DNA of 64,000 nt from Hirsutella rhossiliensis (lineage: Eukaryota; Ascomycota; Sordariomycetes; Hypocreales; Ophiocordycipitaceae): NCBI RefSeq assembly GCF_020360975.1, contig NW_025408668.1, forward strand, positions 8,308,001-8,372,000, read 5' to 3'. Under the pieces are notes generated by a model. It saw only the letters and a list, made by a program, of their open reading frames with translations, was not told the DNA's origin and did no database searches. Shown in pieces: positions 1-11,383 of the stretch (its first letter is position 1; each line of letters opens with the position of its first letter). The position numbers and the translations under genes are program-made.

Positions 1-1063
1 AAAAAGTAATCGAGGTTTCGTCCATCTCCAAGCACGGCAAGTCGTACGGTCTATGTAAGTCGCAGCGCGACGAAATCTGGTATCCAGGCTCGGCCGGCTA
101 CGACAATCATGCGCTCGTCGTCAAGCCGTCAAGTTTTGATGCTTCGAAAAAGTATCCCCTCGCCTTCCTGATTCACGGCGGTCCTCAATCGGCCTGGACA
201 GACGACTGGAGTACCCGCTGGAATCCCGCGATCTTTGCTGAACAAGGCTATGTAGTCGTATGCCCCAACCCGACGGGCAGCACAGGCTATGGCCAGCAGC
301 ATGTCGATGCCATCACGTGCAACTGGGGCGGCAGCCCATATGAGGACCTCGTCAAGTGCTTTGAGTACCTGGAAAAGGAGGTTGACTACATTGACACGTC
401 GCGTGCCGTTGCCTTGGGAGCCTCGTACGGCGGCTATATGATCAGTGAGTTGGACTCGATGCGACTGTTCCCCTTGTCTCCTTACCTCTCTTGGTCCACT
501 TCTCTGAAAGGACGAAACAAGACATCGGACGGCTGACGACATGGCAGACTGGATTCAGGGCCATGAGTTGGGGCGAAAGTTCAAGGCCCTGGTCTGCCAC
601 GACGGGGTCTTTTCGACGCAAAATCAGTGGTCGACTGAAGAGCTATTCTTCCCGATGCATGATTTCGGCGGTACGCTCTGGGAGAACCGGGATAACTACG
701 CCAAATGGGATCCATCGCTACACCTTCACAACTGGGAAACGCCACAGCTGGTGAGTTGGCAGCCTGTCGACGTGGTGTCAGGCGAGGCTGATGGTATTCG
801 CAGTTGATCCACAACGAACTGGACTACCGTCTGCCCATCTCTGAAGGCTTGGCCATGTTCAATGTTTTGCAGGTGCGAAATGTGCCTAGCAAGCTCGTGG
901 TCTTTCCGGATGAGAACCATGTAAGTCACGGTGGCGGGCGGGGCTGTCCGATACACGCTGACTGACACCATGTTAGTGGGTTACCAAACCCGAAAACTCG
1001 TTGGTATGGCATAGGGAGGTTCTCAACTGGATCAACAAGTACAGCGGCGTTGCCGATGAGTGA
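1..1063 (+). CDS. dpp5: Dipeptidyl-peptidase V (S9C prolyl oligopeptidase family), 3' part
   Basis: Four exons are visible: 1-444, 548-750, 804-920 and 977-1063; the 5' part lies off the left edge and bases 1-2 belong to the preceding codon. The three introns have GTGAGT or GTAAGT donors and AG acceptors, and splicing restores YMINWIQGH across the first. About 282 C-terminal residues are present and form the alpha/beta-hydrolase domain. The nucleophile motif GASYGG, the acid in NELDYRLP and the histidine in PDENHWV make the Ser-Asp-His triad. Known family members are usually secreted serine peptidases that release N-terminal dipeptides, but the signal peptide would be off the edge, so secretion cannot be checked. 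The propeller domain is also mostly missing from the window. Family assignment is confident. Confidence 0.9.
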
Positions 1064-1610
1064 GCCCGTGGGGGATAGAGGAGCAGCAGTGAGCAAACGA
1101 TGGTCACTGTAGTCCCTGGCAGACCGAAGTGTGATGTCTGTTTGGAATAGCGAATAAAGGCAGGCAGCGAGAATTTGAAAAGCTTGTTTCGTGCCTGAAC
1201 TGGCTCATCATGTACGAGGCAAGGGGAATGATGTTGAAGTCAAGAAGTCAAGTGTATAGCGCACACGGCAGGATAGAATGATCCGTGCGAAGAGAAATAT
1301 TGGATTATATGCACTGTGCAACTCCAGCTTTCCTCGCGCTGATCTCGCTCGGTGTGAGGCTACAAAACTCTTAGGTACTGTGCAAAGTACAAAGAACACT
1401 GTACCAGGGCAAAGGCAACACCCACCTCCACAAACATTCAGCGTCAACCATCCACACACACACGCGTCATCATGGGCTGCGCGCACAAACTGCGAGCCCT
1501 CCAATGAAGCCGACGGTCTCGGTCCGAAGCAGCAGCGCCACCAGGCCAACTCAGCACATCACCAAAACTGCGCCCCCCGAGCCGTACGACCTGCATCGTG
1601 CCTCTGCAGC
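1064..1610. other. Intergenic: DPP5 3' flank and TAF3 promoter
   Basis: No supported gene. An open frame runs through the second half into TAF3, but its residues are Arg/Pro/His-rich and unlike the TAF3 family, so I treat it as leader sequence. No clear TATA box is seen. Confidence 0.5.
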
Positions 1611-2376
1611 ATGGCTGGCCAGCCCGCCATATTCCACGCCCTGCTGCGGCCGTCGATCCTGCAGATGCTGCGAGCGACAGGCTACCACTCCACAAAGGGC
1701 GCCGTGCTCGACTCGCTAACCGACCTGGCGGCACGGTACCTGTCGGTGCTGTGCGAGAGGACGGCGGCGCACGCCATCCACAACCACGGCGACGCGGGCG
1801 ACTACGGCGTCGTCGACATCCGGCTCGCGCTCCAGGACGCCGGCGCGCTGCTGCCGGAGAGGGCGGCGACGGAGCAGGCGTGGAGGGGCGACGAGGACTT
1901 GCGCGGCATCGACGACTTTCTCAAGTGGTTCTCGGGCCCGCGCATGAAGGAGCTCATGGACATGGGGCGGGGTGACGGCGAGATTGATGCGACTGATTAT
2001 CTGAGCGGTGAGCTTTCTCTCTTCCACTCTGTCTGTGTGTAGAAGCAACGGCGCGCGCTGACTCTCCCGGCCGCCGACAACAGCGTTGAAGAAGAAGCAC
2101 AGCAAGACGGGAGAGGACACAAAGTACCACGGCTCCCTCATCGGCAGGCCCATCGACGCCATCGGCGACGTCCAGGTCGAAGGTGGCGCCATCACCAGCA
2201 TCGACGAGTGGATCACGCGCCGCCGCAGCGCCGCCTCGTCTGCGTCGCCGCCCGAGGAGCCGCAGACAAACGGCCATCCGTCGCCGTCGGCCGCCAGCTC
2301 GGGCCTCAGCTCCGTGGGCGACCGCCTCGACGGCCACGATGACGGCGCCGACGACTCAAAAATGGACCTGGTGTGA
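1611..2376 (+). CDS. TAF3: TFIID subunit TAF3-like, bromodomain-associated histone fold
   Basis: Two exons, 1611-2007 and 2084-2376, encode 229 residues; the 76-nt intron has a GTGAGC donor and CAG acceptor. Residues about 5-85 form a Bromo_TP histone fold (HALLRPSILQMLRATGYHS, then a VVDIRLALQDAGALLPE helix), followed by DFLKWFSGPRMKELMDM, which resembles the conserved stretch after the fold in fungal TAF3. The C-terminal half is low-complexity and acidic. The family pairs with TAF10 inside TFIID at RNA polymerase II promoters. I chose the ATG in MAGQPAIFHALL because homology starts there; the frame stays open upstream. There is no C-terminal PHD finger, as is usual for yeast-type TAF3. TAF8 is the main alternative but fits the downstream motif less well. 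Confidence 0.75.
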
Positions 2377-2889
2377 ACAGCGGAAGGGGGGGCATGGGCC
2401 CCTTGCGATATTCTCGACCGTGGGCGTGAATGGTGACTTTCTTTCCATTTTTGGTTTCCATTCTTGGCACTATTGTCGGTTTCTTCACAATGCATAGCGC
2501 TGGAGTTTCGGGACGGAGTGGGGAGGGGATGGGTATATCAATAGGAGAGCATCCGGGCCGTCGCGGCGCGCCTCTGTACTTTCAGCCCAAGATGGGGGGC
2601 ACCCGTTTGCCTGGGCATCTAAGTTATATGGATCTTGCATCAGGAGGTTATTGGCCTCAGCATGTTGTTTTGGACTTGAGCAAGGTTTACGTCGACTGCA
2701 GTTGATGTATAAAACAGGACATCTCGCACAGAAGCAGCATGCGAAAGACCACGGATGGTGCTTGAGGAGCAGTAATGCATTTCCGTCTCGGCTAATGTAC
2801 AGACCAATCTTTTGGCGTTGTTACATGGCCACGATTCAATTCCCCCTTGAACGTCCGTCCACTAAGACGCCTAGCTTGCCTAGGCAGCC
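2377..2889. other. Convergent intergenic region, TAF3 / PPR gene
   Basis: This is the shared 3' flank of two convergent genes. Open frames here lack recognisable protein features. Nothing further supported. Confidence 0.5.
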
Positions 2890-5403
2890 TCACCCCTTGA
2901 ATTCAAACGCCGGCGACAGCAGCTCATACACGCCCATCTCGATTGCCGCCGCGGCCACGTCCCTGGCCTCGTCGAGCCGCGAGCGCCCCGGGATCCGCCC
3001 GAGCCTCCTGCGCAGGTACTCGTACAGGGCCTCTGCGCGCAGCGGCCCGCTCTCGAGGCGCCGCTCGTCGCCGCCCGCCCAGGCCAGGAGCTCGCGGTCC
3101 AGCGAGCGCTTGGCCAGCATGAGGCGGCGGCGCTGCGCCGGCGTGTCCCACGCGAGCTTGGAGACGCCGAGCAGCAGCTCCAGCACCAGGAGCTCGGGCG
3201 GCAGGAACTGGAAGAGGGCGCGGAGGGCCGTGAGGGCGACGACGAAGCCGTCGTTGTCCCGGAGCCGGCGGAGCGAGTGCAGGATCTTGCGCGCGAGCTG
3301 TCCGTCGATGCCGCCCGGCTCGAAGACGTGCCGGAACCTGACCATCTCCTCAAACAGGCGGCGCGTCTCCAGCACGGCCTCTTCGCGCGCCTCGGGCGCC
3401 ACCTTGACAAGGCGGCTCGTGGCCAGGGTTTTCCACAGCGCACTGAACGTGTGGGCGTCCGGGACGACGCCTCGCTCCGCCACCAGAACCTGGTACAGAG
3501 CTGCGGCCTCCTTTGCGCGCCCGGCTTGGATATGAGACTCGAGCAGCTGGTTCATCATGAACGCGTCCGGGCTGATCTCGGCGTCCCGGAAGGCATCCCA
3601 CAGAGCTTCGATGCTGCCAAGCAGGTCGCGTGAGCGGTAGTTCTCGGCCATGAGCGAAAAGGTCTCGAGCGTTGCCCTCGGCCACGGGCTGCTCGACGGT
3701 GCCACGTCGGCGCCGCTGCCGCCCTCGTCCGACTTCCTCTCGTGCACAAAACGGACCCGCGCTTCAATCATGTTCCACGCCAACTTGTCCGCCTTTTCGA
3801 GGTTTTCGGCAGTCCTTGACCTCTGCCAGGCGCCGATGAGGCCGTTGAGATGGATGGGCGACGCCTCGATGCCCTTTTTTCGCATGAATTCGATTACGCT
3901 ATAGGCCCCGTCCAGGTCGCGGGCGCCGATTAGTCTCTTCAGCCACTTGCCCAGGAAGAACTTGTTGGCCACGACCGAGGGCAAGTACTTTTGCCGCTTC
4001 AGATCGACTCCGCCGTCCGTCATCATGTCGACGAATGCGTAGAGCGCGTTCTCGGTCTGGTTTGTCGTCAAAAAGTACGACACGACTTGGTCGTAGTCGG
4101 ACAGCTTCATCCCCCTGCCGAGAAGCTCTCTCATCCGCCGGTACGCCGCCCAGGCCCTTTCCTGGCACTCCGGGCTCTCTTTTTCCGAAAACGACCGAAT
4201 GAGCGGCATCATGATGCGCGCGTCCAGCTGCTTGTCGAGGAGCTTGTCGACAGCCCGCTCCGCCTGATCCAGATCCCCAGCGCGGCAGTACATTCGCACC
4301 CCAAGCTCCCAAAAGTCTTGAAACACCTCAGACTTGTCGTCGCCCAGCGAGCCCATGCACCTTTTCCAGCTGTCGATGGCCTTGGCCTCCCACCCTTCGA
4401 CGAACAATGCCTCGATGGTGAGGAGCTGCTGAGGGGGGCTCAGCGTGACGTTTGCTTCGCTCATGTCTCTTGCGAGCAAGGAGACGTGGGCCAGCCGGTG
4501 AATGTTGATGGACTCGTCGGCAGAGAAGACGGTCCAGAGGAGGTCCCATACATCGACAGGCACGTGGCTCCAGTCGCGAGCTAGGTGATGTCTGGCGGCA
4601 TGGTATGCCTTGTATACCGTCGAGACGCTCTTGTTTGTGATGCCCCGCTTGCCGCGCATTTCGTGGGAGACGCGTGCAAGGACGCTGTTCAGCCTGGAAA
4701 TCTTTCTGCGCCCGTTGGCAGTCCAGTGCTTCTCGAGGATCCGCGGACTTGCCATGGCCGGCGGTCCGCTCTCCTCCACCGACTCAAACTCAGCCATGGT
4801 TTGCCGCAGCTCGTCCAGCATTTCTCGGGGCATATCGGCGGTGGCTTCCTCGAACTCGGCGTCGATGGACTCGGTGTAGGCCTTCATACCGCCCATCATC
4901 TTTTCCAGGTCGTCCGCCGTGATCTGCTTGTCCAAGCCGCCACCCATTTCGCGCATGACGGTTTGGAAAGCCTCCCTCTCTTCCTGCGTTGCCAGGACAT
5001 CCTTGATGCTGTAGAGGGCTTGCTTGAGCTCGGACCCATCGAAACTGGTCGGCGAGTCTGCAAAGCCTTGCTCCTCAGGCAGCTCGGTGCGCCCTTGCTC
5101 GTTTTGCTCGAAGAACCGAACCGAGAAGTCGTCCGCACCCTCGGTTGCCGATGTCGTCCTCTGCAGCTGCTGTAGGCGATCCAGGTACTGCTTTAGCTCC
5201 GCTCTGCTTGGCTGGCGCGCAACGGAGTCGGCCACCTGCGCGCGTGGTTCGGGCCTCGGAGAGGCGGTGCTGTATGCCGCAGTCCAAGGCTGGGCGGCTT
5301 GCCGTCGGATGCTATGAAGACATGATCGACAAATAGAGCGGTTCTGAGTTCGCAGATCGAAGAGCAGCGGTCTGCAAGGCATACTTTGGCGCGGATTAGC
5401 CAC
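2890..5403 (-). CDS. Mitochondrial pentatricopeptide-repeat-type protein
   Basis: A single uninterrupted exon encodes 837 residues. The N-terminus is basic and free of acids (RPLLFDLRTQNRSICRSC within the first 30 residues), as expected for a mitochondrial presequence. The rest is alpha-helical, with several degenerate PPR-like helix pairs, for example AGDLDQAERAVDKLLDKQL, GARDLDGAYSVIEFMRKKG and AGRAKEAAALYQVLVAERG. Such fungal proteins generally act in mitochondrial RNA stability or translational activation; the Neurospora cya-5 type is one possibility, but I cannot assign the target transcript. An acidic, Gln/Glu-rich stretch at about residues 60-200 separates presequence and repeats. A second in-frame Met at residue 8 would keep the presequence. 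It is divergently transcribed from RCL1 across only 271 bp. Confidence 0.75.
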   Translation of the reverse strand: MANPRQSMPCRPLLFDLRTQNRSICRSCLHSIRRQAAQPWTAAYSTASPRPEPRAQVADSVARQPSRAELKQYLDRLQQLQRTTSATEGADDFSVRFFEQNEQGRTELPEEQGFADSPTSFDGSELKQALYSIKDVLATQEEREAFQTVMREMGGGLDKQITADDLEKMMGGMKAYTESIDAEFEEATADMPREMLDELRQTMAEFESVEESGPPAMASPRILEKHWTANGRRKISRLNSVLARVSHEMRGKRGITNKSVSTVYKAYHAARHHLARDWSHVPVDVWDLLWTVFSADESINIHRLAHVSLLARDMSEANVTLSPPQQLLTIEALFVEGWEAKAIDSWKRCMGSLGDDKSEVFQDFWELGVRMYCRAGDLDQAERAVDKLLDKQLDARIMMPLIRSFSEKESPECQERAWAAYRRMRELLGRGMKLSDYDQVVSYFLTTNQTENALYAFVDMMTDGGVDLKRQKYLPSVVANKFFLGKWLKRLIGARDLDGAYSVIEFMRKKGIEASPIHLNGLIGAWQRSRTAENLEKADKLAWNMIEARVRFVHERKSDEGGSGADVAPSSSPWPRATLETFSLMAENYRSRDLLGSIEALWDAFRDAEISPDAFMMNQLLESHIQAGRAKEAAALYQVLVAERGVVPDAHTFSALWKTLATSRLVKVAPEAREEAVLETRRLFEEMVRFRHVFEPGGIDGQLARKILHSLRRLRDNDGFVVALTALRALFQFLPPELLVLELLLGVSKLAWDTPAQRRRLMLAKRSLDRELLAWAGGDERRLESGPLRAEALYEYLRRRLGRIPGRSRLDEARDVAAAAIEMGVYELLSPAFEFKG

Positions 5404-5674
5404 GGGAGAGGGTAGTCAAATGTTCGAATAATTCCATCCCCGGAGAAAGCCTGTCGCAATACACGCCGAGCTGATTTTCCATAGGTCGGGCGGTTATCGA
5501 TAAGGCGAGCAGCCCCGAAATTTTCTGGGGCGCCAGGGTCTCTCCCACCGCCTACCGTTTACAGCGGCTTCGCGGGCCCGGACTCGGGCAGAAAATCATT
5601 TTTCTAGACATCGCAACCGCGAATTCGCGACCAACTCCGGCCAACTGCCTCCGACCCAACCAGCGACAGCGACA
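5404..5674. promoter_or_regulatory. Short divergent promoter, PPR gene / RCL1
   Basis: These 271 bp separate the two start codons and must hold both promoters. No TATA box is evident. The arrangement is compatible with co-expression of a mitochondrial RNA factor and a ribosome-biogenesis factor, but that is inference. Confidence 0.5.
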
Positions 5675-6886
5675 ATGTCTGCCCAAGGCCCCGAATTCCT
5701 GCGCTTCACAGGCCATCGGAACTTCAGCCGACGCCTCACCATCTCGACCCTTACCGGCCGACCCGTCCACATCTCCAAGATCCGGAGCGCATCGCCCACC
5801 AACCCCGGCCTGGCCCCCCATGAGGTCTCCTTCCTGCGGCTGCTCGAGGCCGTCACCAACGGAAGCTCGATGCAGATTTCGTACACGGGCACGACAATCA
5901 CATACCACCCGGGCTTGATTTCGGGCACCATTGCGGGCCAAGGCGCGACCGAGGGCGACGTGATTCTACACAACATCCCGGATACTTGCGCGAGAGGCGT
6001 AACCTACTTCTTGCTACCGCTCTGCCTGCTGGCGCCCTTTTCCAAGGCGCACATGAACGTCCGGTTCTCCGGGCCGGGGGTCATCACCTCGTCCACCGAG
6101 ACAGGGGATGTTTCCGTCGACACATTCCGAACCGCCATCCTCCCCCTCTTCGGCCTCTTCGGCATCCCGCCAGCGAGAATCGAGCTCAGGGTCTTGTCAA
6201 GATCCTGCGCTGGCCCCGGCGGCCGAGGCGGAGGCGGCTGCGTCGAACTGCGATTCGCCAGCCAAGTACGCCTCCCCAAAACATTGCATCTCAACCGCAG
6301 CCCCGGCCGGATAAAGAGAATACGAGGCGTCGCGTACTGCACCGGCGTCTCTGCATCGAACAATGCTCGCATGATCCATTCTGCCCGCGAAGTTCTGAAC
6401 CCCTTTAGCGCCGACATCCACATCGCCGCGCAATACGACCAGGCCCCTCTGGTGCCAACGGACAAGGCGGGAAGCAAGCGGCGGCTGGGCATCGGCTTTG
6501 GCTTGAGTCTGGTGGCAGAATCTAGCTCCGTCGGCGTCCTGTACTCGGCAGACGTCGTGGTCCCACCATCCGGAGGCGTCGTTCCCGAGGAGATTGGCAA
6601 GAGATGTGCGTGCCAGTTGCTGGAGTCGATTGCGCAAGGCGGCTGCGCGAGCCAGGTGTCCGCAAGTGCCATGTTGATACTCATGGCCATGGGATCGGAA
6701 GACGTCGGACGTTTAAGGATAGGCAGGGAAATCATCGGAACCGAAGAGTTGGTAGGGCTGGCGAGGGACCTGAAAATCTTTGGCGCCAGCAGTTGGGGGC
6801 TGAGAGACGTGGAGGACGACACAGGGGATCTTGTCATCTCTGTCAAGGGTACTGGCGTTGGCAACGTAGGCAGAAAGATAGCATAA
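5675..6886 (+). CDS. RCL1: RNA 3'-terminal phosphate cyclase-like protein RCL1
   Basis: An intronless ORF encodes 403 residues, close to the usual family length. The protein begins with LRFTGHRNFSRRLTISTLTGRPVHI and contains HEVSFLRLLEAVTNGS, SGPGVITSS and the CASQVSASAMLILMAMGSEDVGRL segment, all typical of the RCL1 branch of the RTC family. Known role: with the GTPase BMS1 it works in the U3 snoRNP/small-subunit processome in the nucleolus during early 18S rRNA processing; RCL1 proteins lack cyclase activity. A Gly/Arg-rich loop (GPGGRGGGGC, about residue 175-185) interrupts the insert domain and may be a lineage-specific insertion. The start is supported by family alignment. Confidence 0.92.
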   Translation: MSAQGPEFLRFTGHRNFSRRLTISTLTGRPVHISKIRSASPTNPGLAPHEVSFLRLLEAVTNGSSMQISYTGTTITYHPGLISGTIAGQGATEGDVILHNIPDTCARGVTYFLLPLCLLAPFSKAHMNVRFSGPGVITSSTETGDVSVDTFRTAILPLFGLFGIPPARIELRVLSRSCAGPGGRGGGGCVELRFASQVRLPKTLHLNRSPGRIKRIRGVAYCTGVSASNNARMIHSAREVLNPFSADIHIAAQYDQAPLVPTDKAGSKRRLGIGFGLSLVAESSSVGVLYSADVVVPPSGGVVPEEIGKRCACQLLESIAQGGCASQVSASAMLILMAMGSEDVGRLRIGREIIGTEELVGLARDLKIFGASSWGLRDVEDDTGDLVISVKGTGVGNVGRKIA

Positions 6887-6962
6887 GCTCAGCAAGACAG
6901 ACGGCAAGTTCACCAGACGAAAAACGGCCAAGTGTTTGTTTGCTCAAATCGCCACGTTGCTC

Positions 6963-8059
6963 TCATCCTCTCGAACGCTGTGACGAAATTTGTACAGAAG
7001 CGCCTTGTTGCCGGGCCTGCAATGCCGCCATGGTGGCCCCGTAACTAATAGTCTGGAGCGAGTGTGCAGCGGTCCGCTCAAAGCCCATTGTCGCCGATAA
7101 CATGGAGTGAAGGACATGGTACTCGCCTAGAATCGCATTGCCCGAGGTCATAATGTCGGAAAGAGGTGTCCCAGGTGCGACGCCACTTGCGGCGTCCGGC
7201 AGCAGGGGCGCCAAGTCATCTCCTCGCATGCCGCTACCCTCACCTCCGTCTCGGGGCTGGCCGAGGGGGTGTAGATCGATGCCGTCAGTCTCGTCATGAA
7301 CCACTTCCGAGCCATTCCGCAAGACGCCTCGCTCCTCGGCATCCAAGTCCTCGGTCGATCGGGCCGTCGTATCCTCCACAACGGGAAAGACAGGGCGAAA
7401 GGTCTTGAGCGCAGCACGCAGATGCTCTCGCTCCGTGTGCACCGTCAACATGAAGCACTGCACGACCAGGATGACGACGTCGGCCAGAAAGTAGTAGAGT
7501 CTCCAGGTGGGAGGCCTTTGCCCGATGAAGTCGATGATGAGCCCTCCATGTTGGTACCCTCGATGGAAGTCGGGACCGACGGGGAGGGAGCCGAAGAGAT
7601 GCGAAGCCATGCAAATGATGTTTGGAATCAAGACTAGCAGAACATGTACTCGAGTGGCGGGCATGAGGAAGGGGAACGATTCGTCTTTGGGGGTCAGGTA
7701 CATATACTGGCCGGCCGAGCGCACGACGAATCGAAAGAGGGAGCACCTGGAGTTGACAAGTCAGAGAGGATTCGCAGAGAGCGGCGGCGGGAGAAGCGAA
7801 CATACTCCATGTAGTAGAGGGCGCTCAGTTCGGCAAAGATGACGAGGTCGAGCGTCTTGAGCAGGTGGGTGATGAAGCCCAGCTTCTTGGCGAGGCCCGG
7901 GTTGCGCTTCTTCTTGCTCTTCTTCTTGCGGCGCTGGCGCGATGCGGACCGGGAGCGAGCGGGAGAGGAGGCATTGTGATGGTTGGCGGTGGCTGTGTCG
8001 TCGTCTCTGGCAGCGTCGCGGCTTCGCGCCGTCCGGTTGGGTGAAGCATCATGGCTCAT
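6963..8059 (-). CDS. DUF1746 membrane protein, DSC E3 ligase subunit 4-like
   Basis: Two exons, 8059-7806 and 7746-6963, encode 345 residues; the 59-nt intron has a GTATGT donor, and splicing joins ALYYME to CSLFRFVVRS. The N-terminus is Ser/Arg-rich with a Lys/Arg run (RRKKKSKKKR) before LGFITHLLKTLDLVIFAELSALYY, the start of the DUF1746 domain. Hydrophobic segments follow at PATRVHVLLVLIPNIICMAS and YYFLADVVILVVQCFMLTV, with the conserved LIIDFIGQRPPTWRL between them. The domain family includes the S. pombe Dsc4 type, part of a Golgi/ER ubiquitin ligase that activates sterol-sensing transcription factors. The C-terminal third is polar and probably cytosolic. Equivalence to Dsc4 is by family, not tested. 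Confidence 0.8.
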
Positions 8060-8519
8060 AGTTGGCTCTCGTCATCTGCGCTGGATGAGCCTTGCCTGCA
8101 TCGAAGCAGCCTGAGCTCAACCGGTGCTTGTAATGGAGGCCGCTATTTGACGGTGCTGAGTTTCCGGCGCACGCAAGAAAACGGGGCTTTTGAGTTGATG
8201 GGATGTGCCGGGTCTGGAATAGGCTGCTGGACTCGGCGGCTGACGCTTGCTGAAACCAATCAAAGCTCCAAGGTGGAAGCAGTCGTTATCGAAAGCCGGC
8301 TACGTCTCCGACGGCAAGGATCAATAGTATTTCCGAAGGTGGGGGAGAAAGGCCCGCAGTGGGCAACCTTGGACGCCTGCCAGAGCTAGGCTGGGCCGCC
8401 AAACCCCGCCATGCTCATTAGCGGGGGAAAAGTATCCAAGCAACACCAAGCTGGTGACTCAAATTCCTGCTTCTCCTTCGCTCCCCTGGCAAGCTTCGAC
8501 GGCAGGGCGCGACAGAACA
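8060..8519. promoter_or_regulatory. Divergent promoter region, DUF1746 gene / FRS2
   Basis: 460 bp lie between the two start codons. A CCAAT box is at 8256-8260 on the plus strand. The frame upstream of FRS2 is open from 8454, but family similarity starts at 8520. Confidence 0.45.
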
Positions 8520-10113
8520 ATGACCAACGCGAGCTCTGCGCCTGCGGGCGATCCCGTCCACCGTATCCTGCAGGCTCTATCCGCCCAGAGCCCCATCCAG
8601 TCCGTCGATGCCTTCCCCGACGTCCCTTTCCAGGACCTCAAGGCCGCGCTCGACCGGCTGGGCTCGCGGTCTATGATCACCTACGAGACCATCGACCGCG
8701 AAGAGGCTGTCTTGGAACCCGAGGCGGAGCAGATTGCGGCCCATGGCTCCCACGAGGCCCGCGTCTTTGATGCCCTGAAGCAGGCCATGGAGGGCTTGAC
8801 GGTCCAGGAGCTGGAAAAGGCCATTGGTGACAAGACTGTAACCAAGCTGGGCCAGGGCAAGGCCTTTAGGGAGAAGTGGATTTCAAAGGGCAAGGACGGA
8901 AAGCTCGTCGCCACCGTGCGTTTTACCTCGTCCACCCGACGGACCGACCGTCAAGCTGATGGACAGACAGGCCGACTCTATTCAAGACGTGACGCGCGCG
9001 CAGCTGCAACACATCAAGGAATCCCGAACCGGAGACGCAAAAGTTCTCAACGACCTCAAGAAGCGCAAGCTCATCCGCATGCAAAAGATTATCACCTTCA
9101 AGATGGCCAAGGGGCCCAAGTTTGCCCTCGAGATTCAAAAGGAGGCGACGGATCTGACAGCCGACATGATCACCTCTGGCGCCTGGAAGACGGCCACCTT
9201 CAAGCCCTACAATTTCAAGGCTCTGGGGGCGGATCAAAGTGCCGGGGCCTTGCACCCGCTCAACAAGGTGCGACACGAGTTTCGACAAATCTTCTTCGAG
9301 ATGGGCTTCGAGGAGATGCCGACCAACAAGTTTGTCGAGACGGGGTTCTGGAACTTTGACGCCCTCTTTGTGCCGCAGCAGCATCCTGCGCGTGACATGC
9401 AAGACACATTTTACATCTCGGACCCCAAGGTTGCTGAAAAGCCACGGCCGCAAGAGCCGGGCCAGGACACCGAGGCGTATTGGAACAACGTCAAGGAGGT
9501 GCACCAGTCGGGCAGGTACGGATCCATTGGCTATCGCTACCCATGGTCTGCGGACGAGTCGCTCAAGCTGGTGCTGCGAACGCACACGACGTCCATCTCG
9601 GCCGCCATGCTGCACAAGCTGGCGATGACAAAGGGCCCCGACGGGCGGCCGAAGCCGGCGCGGTACTTTTCCATTGACCGCGTGTTCCGCAACGAGACGG
9701 TCGACGCGACGCATCTTGCCGAGTTCCACCAGGTGGAGGGCGTGATTGCCGATTACGGGCTGTCTCTCGGCGGGCTCATGGAGTTCATGGAGATTTTCTT
9801 TGGCAAGATGGGCATCACAGATCTCAAGTTCAAGCCGGCGTACAACCCGTACACGGAGCCGAGCATGGAAATCTTTAGCTACCACAAGGGCCTAAACAAG
9901 CTGGTGGAGATTGGCAACAGCGGCATGTTCCGGCCGGAGATGCTCGAGGCCATGGGCCTGCCCAAGGACATGCGCGTGTTTGGATGGGGCCTGAGCCTGG
10001 AACGGCCGACCATGATCAAGTACAAGATCTCCAATATCCGGGAGCTGCTGGGCCATAAGGTAGACCTGGGCTTCATTGAGAGGAACGCTGCCGTGAGATT
10101 AGAGAGGGAATAG
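8520..10113 (+). CDS. FRS2: Cytosolic phenylalanyl-tRNA synthetase alpha subunit
   Basis: Two exons, 8520-8915 and 8971-10113, encode 512 residues. The 55-nt intron (GTGCGT donor, CTGAT branch, GACAG acceptor) joins KLVAT to [11 protein letters not shown]; an alternative acceptor at 8955 would add five residues. The N-terminal winged-helix region is followed by the class II aminoacyl-tRNA synthetase core: [16 protein letters not shown] begins motif 1, [19 protein letters not shown] is motif 2, and [14 protein letters not shown] is motif 3. The enzyme charges tRNA-Phe as an alpha2beta2 tetramer with FRS1, which is not in this window. I chose Met 8520 over an in-frame Met at 8454 because the extra 22 residues are poorly conserved in character. 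Confidence 0.93.
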
Positions 10114-11383
10114 AGCCCGAGTCGAGGGGGTTGATTTGCGATAGATTTGATGATGAATGGGATGAGAGCCGGCAGGTCCAAGGACTCGAGCTCCACCTGA
10201 CTCCAGAGTATCGGGTCGCGCATGCAGCGGATCCAACGACACGATGACGCTGACGAGGGCGATTTGGGGGGGACTATGGCCAGGAGCCCTGGGCACTTTG
10301 GCCAGCACTCTGCTGTGTGCCTGCAGTATGTGGTATGTAGTGGTCGATTGCTCGTGGCTGCCGATGGGCGGATATCGGGGTCTGTGCTCCACACGCTCAC
10401 CCGCTTCTCCATCATCTGGGAGCGCGTGCGTCAAGGGCCCTTTTGGTTTGTCAGGTCATGATTCATCCTGTTTTCCCCGGTTTCCTTTTCCCTCGTTAGG
10501 GTTTGTCTCGAGCAAGGGCCCATACACTCCGTCAGATCTGTGGGGCCTCGATTGTAAATGCCTACAGTACGGAGTAGCTGACAGCATCTTGAGTCGCGTG
10601 CCCGGACATGTTTGCAGCTGTCAGCAAAGCAGAGAAGGGGGAAGCCCGAGGCTGACCAAGGCGACAAGAAGGCCGGCGCTGATGAATCGGCGCAATCGAG
10701 GACCAGGACAGAGCTCGGCGTCCGAACTTGCGCCGCAGCCTCTCTCCCCGCTCCGGGCAATTGGTCATGGCGACTGTTCGTGGTGACTGTAGTACTGTAC
10801 AGTGCTGTAGTGTCGATCGACAGGAGCAGAGGCGTGAGCTGGAGCGCGCCAGAGGGGGGGACCGTGGCTGGATGAAGCGTTCCGCCCCGTCGGCTGCGTC
10901 ACTGCGCCAGCGAGCCAGTGGAGGATGCACAAGGGCGAGGCGCCGACGAGTCGGAAACGTCATTCGGTCGCGCCATGGGCAGCAACAGGGTTCGCATCTG
11001 TATCGACACGCCCCCCCCCCATCCTCCTGGTGCGATGTGAGGGAGACAGGTTTGGATAGGTACCTTGGTCGAGGTACTCGCACCACCAACGACACGCCGA
11101 CGGCGCTGTCCAAGGGTACCTCTTTGTACAGCACCCAGAGTACGAATACCGGCACTGGCAAGAGTGGATTGATGATTGCATGACCACCTCAAACAAGCAG
11201 CCATCGATTGGTGAAGCCCCTCCTTCCCTCCTGCTGTGCCTGCTTTATAAGACCGCTCTGGCCCTCCTCTCCTTCCGATCAGTCCAGCCTTTGTCCCAGC
11301 CAACTCAAGCCATCTCCTGTTCGACAGCTTCATCACCACCACATCAGATCCATCGTCCTCATCTGCCTACATCCACCGTCATC
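10114..11383. promoter_or_regulatory. Long upstream region of the 68-aa small gene
   Basis: 1270 bp without a supported gene. It ends with promoter-like elements: a stress-response-type CCCCT at 11217-11221 and TTTATAA at 11244-11250, about 135 bp before the start codon. A run of ten C lies at 11011-11020. The long upstream region of such a short gene suggests inducible control (inference). Confidence 0.5.

Noticed and set aside
1278..1610. N-terminal extension of the TAF3 frame
   Set aside because: It is open but low-complexity and without similarity to TAF3; the ATG at 1611 fits the family start.
8916..8955. 40-nt version of the FRS2 intron
   Set aside because: It is in frame but very short and lacks a branch site at proper distance; the 55-nt version to 8970 gives the expected ADSIQDVTR junction with CTGAT as branch.
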